From positions 2,976,001-3,040,000 of the forward strand of contig CP085831.1 in the NCBI GenBank assembly GCA_020809705.1: a stretch of 64,000 bases of DNA, read 5' to 3'. This document shows positions 10,632-20,948 of this stretch, piece after piece. The notes under the pieces are model-generated. The model made no database searches. It saw nothing but the letters and a program-made list of their open reading frames with translations, and was not told where the DNA came from. The DNA is from Calonectria ilicicola (Eukaryota; Ascomycota; Sordariomycetes; Hypocreales; Nectriaceae). A program made the translations under genes and the position numbers. Position 1 is the first letter of the stretch. Each line of letters opens with the position of its first letter.

Positions 10632-12511
10632 ATGAAGGCTATAGGCACGATCTTTGAGCTCCGCGATCAGGGAAATTATACCCAGGAGTCCCGCAGCATT
10701 AGACATTTAAGACCTGACACGGATGCCATACTTACTGCTACACTCGACGACATCCAGCAAGCCTTCTCCAGCTTTGAGCCTTCCCCAACAGACAACTCGT
10801 TCAACATCGATTTTATAATCATCGACTTAAACGGTACCGGCGTGAGCGGCAACATTACCGAAGTTTGTACCAACGAGAGTACTCTCTTCAGCTCTTGGAA
10901 GGTTCTTTGGAACTGTCTCCTTTTAGCGACGTTATCTTTATCACAGAACACATTTCCCAGCGCGTCCCATGCTTCTCGTAATGCAGCCACTGCAATAGCA
11001 CATAGTATGAATATTTCTGATATATCTGTATTCGATGGTGCAGGTGTATATAGAAATGTTTACAGTTGCGCGATTGCGAGTTGTGAGGACGATAGCATGG
11101 GGGATTGCTCAATCCCGTACCATCCAGCAAATGATTTCTGGAAAGAACCCAAAATCAACTTATTCTCGCTCTATAATAATCTTTCCTCTGTATGCGCAAA
11201 TCTAACAAGCAATGTAAATCCTGACATTGCTGGCCCTGGGGTAGGTACTACGAATTTTTCGTTTCCTTCGACCTAAGTTTGTTTTCACTTACACCTTGGT
11301 AGGTTGTGATCTCGTATATAATGGAGAGTGCCTTGGCATTCTATGCCTGGGCCGCTATCCTAATATTTTCCTCTTCAAAGTCAATAAAAGCCTGGATAAA
11401 AGATGACGATGGCGTGCCTGTCGAAGTTCGGTTTTCAGTTGGGTGGCTTTTCAAATGGCTTGTAAAAGGTGACTTGACCTATGCAACAGAAACATTTCTT
11501 GTGGAATTCCATGAGGCCGCATGTTTTTTTTATCATGGCGATTGGCATTGCGGTATTATACGCCAACTCACAAAGCGCTATTTTTAGTGGTTCTAATGGC
11601 TGGCAAAACCTTGCAGACAACCGCGATATTCTGACGATTCTTAGTACAATGGGGGTTGGACCCATCATACTCGCACAATTGCGATTATACCGATCAAAAC
11701 TTGACTCATTCTACAGTTTATTCCTTTCAACTATGACCTTGATAATTGCTATTTCGTTGGCAAACATCGGACTAAACCCCGATGCAGACGGGGTTTATAC
11801 CATGTTTGATGATAGGAATACCCAACAAGCCTGTGGCAATAATCCATCGCTTAGAACGTTCTGTTTGGCGGATTCGAATAAGGAGCCAAATATCTTCTTT
11901 TCTTTTCCAGTTCGAATCATCGCCAGCTTTCTTACCATAACAAATCTTTTATGGTTAAATAAACTAGTCCATCTGTCAAAGCAAAGCGAATGGGTTTCAA
12001 AAGCGATTTATCCTAACATTCTCCAAAGAATGTCATTGAAAGACGACAGCGAAATCTTAAGGTGGGGGAAAACGGCAATTTCAGCTACATTCGCTATTAT
12101 CATCGCCATCAGCGAGATATGGGTTGTGGTTTGCATATTTTCTTATCTGAAATCCATTCAATCACGGTTTGATGATCCTTCTTTGAGTGAATCAAGGAAC
12201 GAGTGGAGTTTGGGACAGATGATTGCTATGTTGATATGGGCACCCGTAATTTCAAAGTACTTATATTTGATTGCACGTGAGTAACGATAATTCCTCAAAT
12301 CTTCCTTTGGTTCCCTTAACAGACTGGATACTAATCTGGAATTGGCTCTGTAGTTGGTGTTGAAAAGGGCTTTCGAATTCGACTGTCAAATGCGTTTGTT
12401 GTTCTGAGAAAATCAGATTTAGTAGGTACAAAGGAGGATGCTGAATTGGAAAGAAAAACTTTACACGAGCCTGGGTTTTCCACAGCGCATAGTTATGACT
12501 CAAGGCATTAA
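10632..12511 (+). CDS. Fungal-specific polytopic membrane protein with an apparent 1-nt frameshift
   Basis: Exons 10632-11240, 11303-12276 and 12354-12511. The N-terminal half is an extracellular-looking Cys-containing region (WNCL, SCEDDS, GDCS) ending in NPDIAGPGV, then about seven hydrophobic helices and a polar tail. NPDIAG followed by ISY and helices is the layout of a fungal-only family of unknown function. Within exon 2 the frame changes: reading up to HEAACFF is in one frame and MAIGIAVLYA onward in another. The switch falls in a run of eight T (11524-11531); seven T would restore one frame. No intron fits phase and length there. It is either a sequencing indel or a real mutation. A signal-peptide exon may be missing upstream. 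Confidence 0.6.
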
Positions 12512-12594
12512 GAATATAGAATCAGTCATTACGTCACAGCCAAAACTAAATCAGTAAACTATCCATTGAATAGAAACAATAATGATCATCCCCA

Positions 12595-13817
12595 TTACAG
12601 AATGCTATTTTTTACCAATGCGGTCTTCTCGGCTAATTTGTCCCATGTTTCCTTTTCTCCTTCACGCAGTCCACCAGGAAAGAACTCATCTCGTAGACTC
12701 ATTCCAAGTTTAGGAAATTCTTCTTCGACAGCCAAAAGCGCTTTCATGACCTTTGTACAGCCTATAACCGTAATCAAACGAAGGTGGATACCGAGATGTT
12801 CAGGTCGCCGATTGCAGCCAGCAACCACGATATTCTGAACCATTCCCACCCCCCCTATGGCGAGAAGAAACCAAGTGTTGGTCTTTAATCCACTAGCCAT
12901 TATCAACAAGACCACCCACAGTACGGCGAATATGGGGAGAGCAATTCGAGTCAATCGGTGATGGGACAGGTCCATATTTGCCTGCCCCGCTGCCAGGTCC
13001 TCCAAGTTTAAGCCGTGACCGTTTCCGATTATCGCAATAGCGTGCTGCGCGCCATTTCCTCGAGTGACAACATAGGTATCATTGGAATTCCTTCGACAAG
13101 CCCATTTCTCATCTTTCCATTGCGGAAGAAGGCCCGTCGCAATGCAAAGAATTATCCCGGCAGAAACAATGACGAGGATTCCCCAGTCGCCAAAACGCAA
13201 CAATGGCACAAGGCATATTCCTAACTGAAGGACTATGATTGCCAGTCCACTCCAATACAGGAGACCTTTTTGGGGAACGCCCGCTATTCGATCCTGCCGT
13301 GGTTCATAGATTGACACCACTAACCCGGCTCGCGAAGGCCGTGGGGCTCGTGGGTCTCGACCTTTTAATTCCTTCCATCTCCGGTCCAGAATCTCATTTG
13401 TTTTTTCAACAATAGCCTCCTCATTCCATTTTGGAAAGTCGCGCATAAATCTCCCAAGGACCCAACTGCAATTATCGATCGCGTGACCACTCCTCCCGTT
13501 GATCACTTTGCATTTGCAGTCAGGATCAAGCGGCAGCAGGTTGTTTCTCCCCAAGGCAGAGCCTAATGCCGAGACCGAATATCCAACCCAGCCTTGATAA
13601 TCAGCTTTTTATCCAAAAATGCGGTTCCAGTCGATAACTCACCAAAAGAAAATGACACGGGTGCGAATCCATCACCAGTAAGCTGAGCTAATGCGCGATT
13701 TATTACATCCGTACCGAGGATCAGAAGGACACTGAATACATCAGTGGGATCGGAAAATTGCTCCCGCAGGACCTTGCTCGTGTTGGTGGTACTAAACTTC
13801 TGTAAAAGAGGCGCCAT
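12595..13817 (-). CDS. Fungal-specific membrane protein of unknown function
   Basis: Exons 13817-13643 and 13562-12595, 380 residues, convergent with the gene ending at 12511 (83 bases apart). Seen: an N-terminal segment with DPTDVFSVLLILGTDVINRALAQL and FAPVSFSFG, then CKCKVINGRSG and a SWVLGRFMRDF block, then four hydrophobic segments and a polar C-terminus. The VIN-K/R-SG then SW--GR---DF order is a recurring fungal family that I recognise only as uncharacterised. Relative to that layout, the hydrophobic stretch normally following FSFG seems shortened, which may mean the intron boundary is slightly off. Function unknown; membrane location is inferred. Confidence 0.7.
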
Positions 13818-14386
13818 ATTTTTGGTAGAACCTTTCCTAACTTTAGTGGAGAGAATTGTTCCTCATGGATCAGATTTAAATGATGAAACAACCCACCTGA
13901 CCTCTAGGCAGAATTACAACGAATTGTGGCGGCTCAGGTAATATGCACGTCATCAATTGTCGTTGTCAGGATTGCAAATCATTTTGTGGCTGCCCAAGTT
14001 GAAGGGCAGTCCCTCTCTGCAGGGCGAATTTTAGCCATGCTTTTTCACACTTTGTAGTCAATATGGAGTGAATATATTTCTAAGTAGTGGGCAAGACTTT
14101 TCCGCCCAATATTATTCATAGTGCCGCAAAAACCAATTTGAAACTACCAACAAATATTTATCTCTCTGGTAATACTAGGCCTATTTTGGCAATAGTAAGC
14201 ACATTTACACAGGCATTTTTAGGGCATGGTCAGGCATTCATGCAGTCAGGTGGCACAACAACTGTGCCGATCCTTTAGCGAATCTGATCCATCATCCACG
14301 GTCAGCAGTAAAGGGTGGGTGTTGCGGGATAAAAGGTTCAGCATTTAACCACTTGCATTGGAACGATGTGAATTGCCGTATCAGAC
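13818..14386. other. Intergenic region between divergent genes
   Basis: Promoter space for the minus-strand membrane protein and the plus-strand HET gene. No repeat, RNA gene or further ORF is supported. Confidence 0.4.
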
Positions 14387-16912
14387 ATGCATCGAATAAG
14401 ATCATCACTACCTAATATTATGGACCCAATACTTCAGGATCTGAAAGTACCCTGTGTATGCGAGCTTAACCAAACCCGAACGCCATTCGACGACTTTCCT
14501 AAGCGGCACGGATTCGACGCAACTACTCTAGAGCCAATAGGGTCCAAAGCCCCCGTGGAACCAAATGCTCCAGTCATTCTACAAAGCTGGCTTTGCTTTG
14601 GTCTTTTAGCTGAAGTATGCGAAATATGCAATGTGCAATTCAATTCACAAGATCTCGTGGTGAAGGTGGGAGATTGTGTTCGAATATCATATTCCAGACT
14701 TGAACAATATCTATGGTATTGCATGGCAGCAAGCTACGGATATACGATCGAAGAATCTAGAGCCCATATGCTAAGATATATCGAAGTACTCCAGGTCGCC
14801 AACGATGTGGTGAATCTAAGAAACAGACAACATCGAGATGAAATGAGCAATGACGAAGGTCTCATCTTAGTCTCAATTATGGCTCTAGTGGATTATCTAG
14901 CATTCAACTACAACAAATTCTTTCAGCCTTCAATGTTTCAGACGCCCCTTACATTTGACTGGGTTCGGTCGCACACGATAGATGGCCTACTCCTAAAAGC
15001 TGGTTGGTGTTATGGAGAGCTTCCTGTTCTCCATCGACAATGCTCCCCCGTTGTGCTGCTACACCACGCATTCATGGATAGAATCAAGCGTCAGAAGGAT
15101 CACTCCAGGTGTACATATGATGCATGTTTAGCGAATGACCTGGATACCAAGACATATGAACCATCCCACGCATCCGGCTTCCATACAATGCAGTGCAAAA
15201 TGATAAACTCCCCTGTGAAAGATATTTGCGATATTCTCACATCAGGGGGTATCCCGGTTGTACGCATCGCAGAGGGGTCGGATACACTTTGGATTGAAGT
15301 TCGCAGATTTGTTTTGGGGGATCAGAACAACATGCCACCTTACACAGCGATTTCTCATGTATGGTCAGATGGTATGGGAAATGTCGAAACGAACGGGCTT
15401 AATGCCTGTCAATTGAAGCGCATACAGAGCCGAGTCAATGCTCTTTATTCTGGGACAAATGGAAATCATTTTTTCTGGATGGATACGCTTTGCGTGCCGC
15501 TGAATGCCAACGTGCGAAACTTGGCGATAATCCGGATGACGAAAACGTATGCACACGCTACCAATGTTCTTGTACTGGATACTTGGTTGGAAAACTCCGA
15601 CATATCTGCGGATCCGCGCGAGCTGCTTGCGGGAATCACCAGGTGTGACTGGAATCAGCGCTTGTGGACTTACCAGGAAGTCAAACTTGCCAGAGAATGC
15701 AGGTTTCAACTGAAGTTGGATGCCCCTGCAATAAACCTCATCCAAGGATACGAACTGGACACAAAAAGAGCAAAAGGAAATTTTGACAGGGTGATGAACC
15801 ACTTATTGTCACTGAATGAAAAGGAATTTGTGGAACATAATTATTTGGGAACTCTGCTCAAGGGGGTCCTCCACTTTGACGATTCAACCCTAGCGAATGC
15901 AACCTACTACGGCAGCTTGCCGCCTCAAGATGATGAGGATATGGAAGACTTTCGTCTTCAGTCAATTCAAATACTCCAAGAATATGAACAGCAGGCTCAT
16001 TTCCGACAGAAATGGGCATCCACCCTTGCAAAATTGGGCAAACCGACCATACCTATCCCAGATCCGGTATTGTTGAAGTCATTAAAACTTCATCTTGAAA
16101 GTATCAATGACCCCGTTTTGAGATATGGAGTCAGCAAACTAAATGCCATGAGAGGACTAACCTATCCCATAGCCCTCGACCGGGAGCAAGATATGGCGGG
16201 GAAAGCAGAACGCCAGCTTACAGGTTTATCCTCAAAACCCCCTTCCCTTCTCACCGACGTCGTCGTGGGGGTCGAGCACCGAAGTACGAGCAGACTTGAA
16301 GACGAAACAATCTGCATCAGCCTCATGCTCGGGATGGACGTCGGTCGCCTTCTCAAGGTGGGCGTGGGTCAGAGGAGTGATGAAGAAGTTCGTCAAGCTT
16401 GCACTAAGCGAATGACAGAGTTTTTGACCATGTTGAGCACCATCAATCTAGGATTATTGATAAGCCATGGTCCTAGATTGCAAGAAAAGGGCTTTTCTTG
16501 GGCACCACGATCATTCATGGGAACCAAGCTTCGCTTCTCAGGAACCATGACCGGCACGGTCACTCCCAATGGGCTGCTTACATCCGATTTGGACATCCTA
16601 CAAACAAACATAAAAGTTACAAACTTGCTTACAACGGAAATCCTGAGCATCAAAGTACTAGGTACCAGCCATACATGGAACCTTCGACATGATATGACCT
16701 ATTTTGAGCAATTGTCAGACGAGCCTGCGGCAGGCGACGTCGCCTTTCTCTATGTTTATCCCTGTGGCTTCTTGGCAAGGGTTATAGGGCACCAAGACAA
16801 TGTGTTGCATTTTAAATATATCGCATACGCACAAGTTATTGAGAAACCACTCGACACTATTCACCAATATGAGGGGCATCAGCTGGGAAGACAAAAAGTG
16901 TGTATTAATTGA
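14387..16912 (+). CDS. HET-domain protein (heterokaryon-incompatibility type)
   Basis: Single exon, up to 841 residues; the second ATG at 14420 (MDPIL) is an equally good start. A helical N-terminal region of about 300 residues, with C and H residues but no domain I recognise, precedes a HET domain: PPYTAISHVWSDG near 317, HFFWMDTLCVPLN near 363, and the WNQRLWTYQEV motif near 422. The C-terminal half is helical with a small beta region at the end (LRFSGTMTG). HET domains act in self/non-self recognition and trigger cell death in fungi when activated; many members have no known partner. The gene is followed in tandem by another, divergent HET gene. Confidence 0.88.
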   Translation: MHRIRSSLPNIMDPILQDLKVPCVCELNQTRTPFDDFPKRHGFDATTLEPIGSKAPVEPNAPVILQSWLCFGLLAEVCEICNVQFNSQDLVVKVGDCVRISYSRLEQYLWYCMAASYGYTIEESRAHMLRYIEVLQVANDVVNLRNRQHRDEMSNDEGLILVSIMALVDYLAFNYNKFFQPSMFQTPLTFDWVRSHTIDGLLLKAGWCYGELPVLHRQCSPVVLLHHAFMDRIKRQKDHSRCTYDACLANDLDTKTYEPSHASGFHTMQCKMINSPVKDICDILTSGGIPVVRIAEGSDTLWIEVRRFVLGDQNNMPPYTAISHVWSDGMGNVETNGLNACQLKRIQSRVNALYSGTNGNHFFWMDTLCVPLNANVRNLAIIRMTKTYAHATNVLVLDTWLENSDISADPRELLAGITRCDWNQRLWTYQEVKLARECRFQLKLDAPAINLIQGYELDTKRAKGNFDRVMNHLLSLNEKEFVEHNYLGTLLKGVLHFDDSTLANATYYGSLPPQDDEDMEDFRLQSIQILQEYEQQAHFRQKWASTLAKLGKPTIPIPDPVLLKSLKLHLESINDPVLRYGVSKLNAMRGLTYPIALDREQDMAGKAERQLTGLSSKPPSLLTDVVVGVEHRSTSRLEDETICISLMLGMDVGRLLKVGVGQRSDEEVRQACTKRMTEFLTMLSTINLGLLISHGPRLQEKGFSWAPRSFMGTKLRFSGTMTGTVTPNGLLTSDLDILQTNIKVTNLLTTEILSIKVLGTSHTWNLRHDMTYFEQLSDEPAAGDVAFLYVYPCGFLARVIGHQDNVLHFKYIAYAQVIEKPLDTIHQYEGHQLGRQKVCIN

Positions 16913-17390
16913 ATCACACAGTCTAGAAGTTTATTAAACAATATGTTCAAGGTTCCAGTGATCGCAATATCATACAATCAAGGTCGTGGGTTGAATTTCA
17001 GTCTTGAACAGCCTAATCGAACTGATTCAGTTACATCTAGATGAGGCCTCTTAGCATATCTCAATAATTTCAGTACGATCACACTATGTGTCGATTCCCA
17101 GAAATGGCTCAAATATAACCTTGAATTTAATCCTCTAACGCTAAAGGGCTTTCTGATTTTCAGCAGGACTAAAAATGGTCTTAATTGGGTTGTATTGCTT
17201 ATTTGGCTAGGCGCGTCGCATCCGCGCACATGAAACAAGGCAGCCGTTTGCCTCGCGCTATCAGGGATCCCTACGCATTAATCTCTTTCAAAGTCTTTCA
17301 TTCGTGCCCGCTCCAACCACAATTAGAAAACTCTCAGCAGTTTTTGAAAATAACACCCACACAAATACTTTCCCAATTCCAAAAGACATC
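16913..17390. other. Intergenic region between the two HET genes
   Basis: No ORF is supported. The 90 bases before 17391 are rich in C and A, as in a leader. Confidence 0.4.
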
Positions 17391-19998
17391 ATGTCCTCCT
17401 CGTCTGATAGCACCAGTTCCTCGTCATCCAGTGATGATGATTCAGAAAGCACCTCCAGCAGCAGTAGTAGCGACTCCTCAAACGATTCTTCGGATACAGA
17501 CGACGCGGTAGACGATGCTGATGGTGACTTTAATGACATCGAAGGGGCGCTTCCTGACGAAGATAGTGAAAGCCGAATTTTTCCCCGCTACGACCCAACA
17601 GAAAATGTTGACAACCGTAAGTACCCCAGCACTAAGTTGCTGATCTAGAGAGCTTATTTACAAAGGCCAATTCTACGGCGACGATGGAATGCGCATCAGC
17701 GCACGCAACTTTGGCGCCGACAGTAGTGACAGTAGTAGCACTGAAAGTGAAAGCCCGAGCGATGCAAGACGTCCCGCTACTAGTGAGTCCTGTCACATTC
17801 GTAATTGAGCCAAACTTCTTGTATTAACAGACAAAGGTCCACACCCTCCCTGTGATGACACCGCAGAGGAAAATGAAGACCCCAGCGAATTTGGAGACGA
17901 CGAAGGCGAATCGGACCACATAGATGAAACAGATGAAGGAAATCCGAATAGCTCACAGCCTCTTGCCAGATCCATTCCGACGGTTTCGAAGAAAGCCCCT
18001 GCCCGGAAAAGAGACATTACAGCCAGTGTGATGGATCGGATCAGAGCTCTTGAATTACAAATACAACGCGACATTTCGTCGGACTTAGCAGGGACAAACC
18101 AGAACCCTATAAGTAACGGGACATTGCAGTCGAATGACGCTCACCTTTCGTCTGGAGAGCAGCAGGGATTTCTGAACTCGATTTATTCTTGGTTACCTGC
18201 AAAGCTATGTCCTGGTCCAGAGTACACAGCACTGCCAGGACCCTCATATATTCGGGTGATCGTTATCCATGCAGGAAAAAGTGACGATATCCTGTCAGGC
18301 TCATTAGAGGCCATGGACTTGGACAATGTTAATACCAAGTATGAGGCAATCTCCTATCAATGGGGCCAACCTCAAATCTCTCAAGATCCTATCCTTCTTC
18401 GTGGGCGTAGTGTGTACATCAGTGCTACCCTTACTAATATTCTAAGACGCCTTCGCCTTAGCAATCATTCCCGTGTGTTGTGGGCTGATGCATTATGTAT
18501 TAATCAATCTGATTATGCAGAACGCTTTCAACAAGTAGGAATAATGCAACGGATCTATTCCCGAGCTCACAGAGTCCTGGTCTATCTCGGTAATCAAAGT
18601 CCCATTTCAAGCGACTGCTTCAGCGCGGCCAAAGCATTGACCTCTGCATGGCTCAGCTTTAAGAAAAACGCTTGTCTGAAGGGCAGTGTCGAGGAGCCGC
18701 CGTGCAGTATATACGAAGGAGTCGAGATGGAAAGAATCATGGCCATATTCGATAATACGTACTGGACCCGTCTGTGGGTTGTGCAAGAAGTTGTTTCATC
18801 TCAACTTGCCATAGTATATTGGGGCAACGAAGAAATATCCTGGACACTCCTTGGGTTGGCCACCGTTTTGATCCGAAATAATGGGGCTCTGTGGCACAAG
18901 TTTACTGCTTTCCACAACCCATTGGCCATCTCCGGCCTTATGAATGCATATCTCATGTACCGGCTACCATCCGCCGAGTTTGGGACAAACTCAATGTCCT
19001 TTCTGGATTTGCTCCGCTTGACAAGGAATTTCAATGTCACGGTACCTCTGGATCGTATTTATGCTATTCTTGGACTCCCAAGTATTCATACTGGAGAAGG
19101 TCAAAATTTTATCCAGCCTGACTACCGTCTTTTAAAGGAGGGCTTATACACTCGTGTATTTCATCGGGTATTGACCACCCATGACATTCCTCTAGAAATC
19201 CTATCAGCCGTTAGGCACAAAAACCTCTTCTACCCGGACTTTCCGACGTGGGTGCCACAGTGGAGTCTCGATCCCATTCGGAGTATTGGAGGCTCACATC
19301 GAGAGGGTATGAAGTTCGAGGCTTCAGCTGGCGGGCCTGCAAAACCTCTAGCGCGTGTGATTTGGAGGCTTGAAGAAAGAAGTCTGAGTGTGGAAGGCTT
19401 TGTACTAGGAAAGATAACAGCACTCCATGATAGCCTCCCGCAGCCGTCCGATAAGCCTGAAGAGCGTAAAATGAACATGAAGAAACATAGCAAATCAATT
19501 ATCACATGGCTCCGCAAGAACTTTCGGCAAGACATTCATGGCAGAGCATTAAAATTAGCTCTAACATTAACAGCTGGTCAGGACTGGTACGGTGCGATTG
19601 TCAAAGATCAGGCGGCGAAAGAACGACACCTTAGGTGCTTTGCGCTGTGGGCCCGAAAGCAACGGTTGAAGATGCCAGTGATGCAGTCGCCACAGCTTCC
19701 GCAGCCTGGGGACAGTGAAAAGCAGTACGGTCAGGCTGTACGTAACGTTTGTCGTGGGAGAAAAATATTCGCGGCAAATGGGACTATCCTTGGACTCGGC
19801 CCTAGTATAGTCCGGCCTGGCGATATTGTGTGCGTTGTGCTTGGGGGCCCTGTTCCATATGTGCTGCGTCCACTGGGAAATGACATGTACCATTTTGTTG
19901 GCGAGTGCTACGTTCCCGATTACATGTTTGGAGAGGCAGTTGCAAAGTGGCGGGATGGGATGCTGGGATGGCAGCTGAATCTGTTCGTCTTGAAATGA
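17391..19998 (+). CDS. HET-domain protein with an acidic Ser-rich N-terminal tail
   Basis: Exons 17391-17616, 17666-17782 and 17831-19998, joined in frame; 836 residues. Residues 1-200 are disordered-looking, Ser/Asp/Glu-rich with runs of Ser, and spread over all three exons, so a short model starting at 18028 would miss them. A helical stretch (MDRIRALELQIQRD) follows. The HET domain is canonical: KYEAISYQWG near 284, RVLWADALCINQ near 330, RVLVYLGNQ near 360 and TRLWVVQEV near 425. The C-terminal region ends with the common GDIVCVVLGG...VGECYV block of HET proteins. Role by family: incompatibility or cell-death signalling. The acceptor of exon 2 (AAAG) is less usual and is the weakest join. 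Confidence 0.88.
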
Positions 19999-20235
19999 AA
20001 GGAGGTCAGTCAGTTTCATGGCACCCTTGAATGCAGAGCCGTCAGTTTTATGGCAAGGAAATCACTATTTATGGGCACAGATTGTTTAGAGTCTTCAATA
20101 ATTATATTATGAAAGTTTATATGTATCGTGGACGTAGTCCTTCCACAGTAAATTATAGAATGGAAAGTAGTAATGACATAGACTTTTCATACTCGCAGTA
20201 TTCATGCTTCCATCATACAACTCGGGATAAAATGC

Positions 20236-20948
20236 TTAAATGTAAAGGTTGACGCAGGCAGTGAGGCCAGCAATGGTGGCGAAGGCCTTGCCAACAACGC
20301 CGACAAGGATGGTGGCCTTGACGCTAACGACAAGGGGGCTGATGGTGGCGAGGACAGTGGCAACGATGGCGGGAACAAGGCCGCAAACGTGGGCAAGGAC
20401 CTCGGCAAGGATGGAGAAGACACTCTGGATGATGACCTTGATCTCAACCTTGAGGCCAACGCTCAGGACGAGAGCCTTGATGCTGACGAGGATGCTGGCG
20501 ACAAGCTTGACAACGAGGTTGATGACAACGTCGACCTCAGCCTTGACAGAGACATCGAGCTTGGCGGCGGCCTTGAGCTTGAGGGAGATATCGGCGAGGA
20601 CCTTGACAATGACATTGAGAGCGGGAACAGCAACCTTGACAACGGCGTCGACAGTGATGTCCTTGCCCTTGCTCTTCACATATGTCTGAACGGCAGCATC
20701 TAGAGAATTGTTAGTCTGGGAAATTCAGATTCAAGTCACTGCTCTGGAATGAACTTACCAATCTCGACAGTGGCCTTGGTGACTTCGGCAACACTGACGT
20801 CGAGAGCGACGACCAAGTCGGCGTAAGTGTTGATGGCGGGTTTGCGGGCGTTGAGGTCAACATCAACCTTGGCGTTGACATCGGCAGTGAGAGGAGCAGC
20901 AAAGGCAGACATGGCCAGAGCAATGACGGAGAAGAAAGCAGCCTTCAT
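20236..20948 (-). CDS. Small secreted Lys/Val/Ala-rich protein of unknown function
   Basis: Exons 20948-20759 and 20699-20236, 217 residues. It begins with a clear signal peptide (MKAAFFSVIALAMSAFAAP). The mature part is almost made of Val, Ala, Ile, Leu, Lys and Asp in alternating hydrophobic and charged positions, with only two Cys near the C-terminus and no aromatic core. I do not recognise the family. An amphipathic surface-active or cell-wall-associated protein would fit the composition (inference). The strand opposite the second exon is also open for 146 codons, an effect of the GCN/GTN/AAG codons. A pyrimidine-rich leader (on its own strand) and TATA-like AT boxes near 20990 and 21130 suggest strong expression. 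Confidence 0.75.

Noticed and set aside
11469..11515. An intron to explain the frame change in the membrane-protein gene
   Set aside because: The only suitably long GT-AG pair gives the wrong phase and removes conserved residues.
20249..20689. Long plus-strand ORF opposite the secreted-protein gene
   Set aside because: It is a mirror of the Val/Ala/Lys codons of the real exon; no signal peptide or splice structure of its own.
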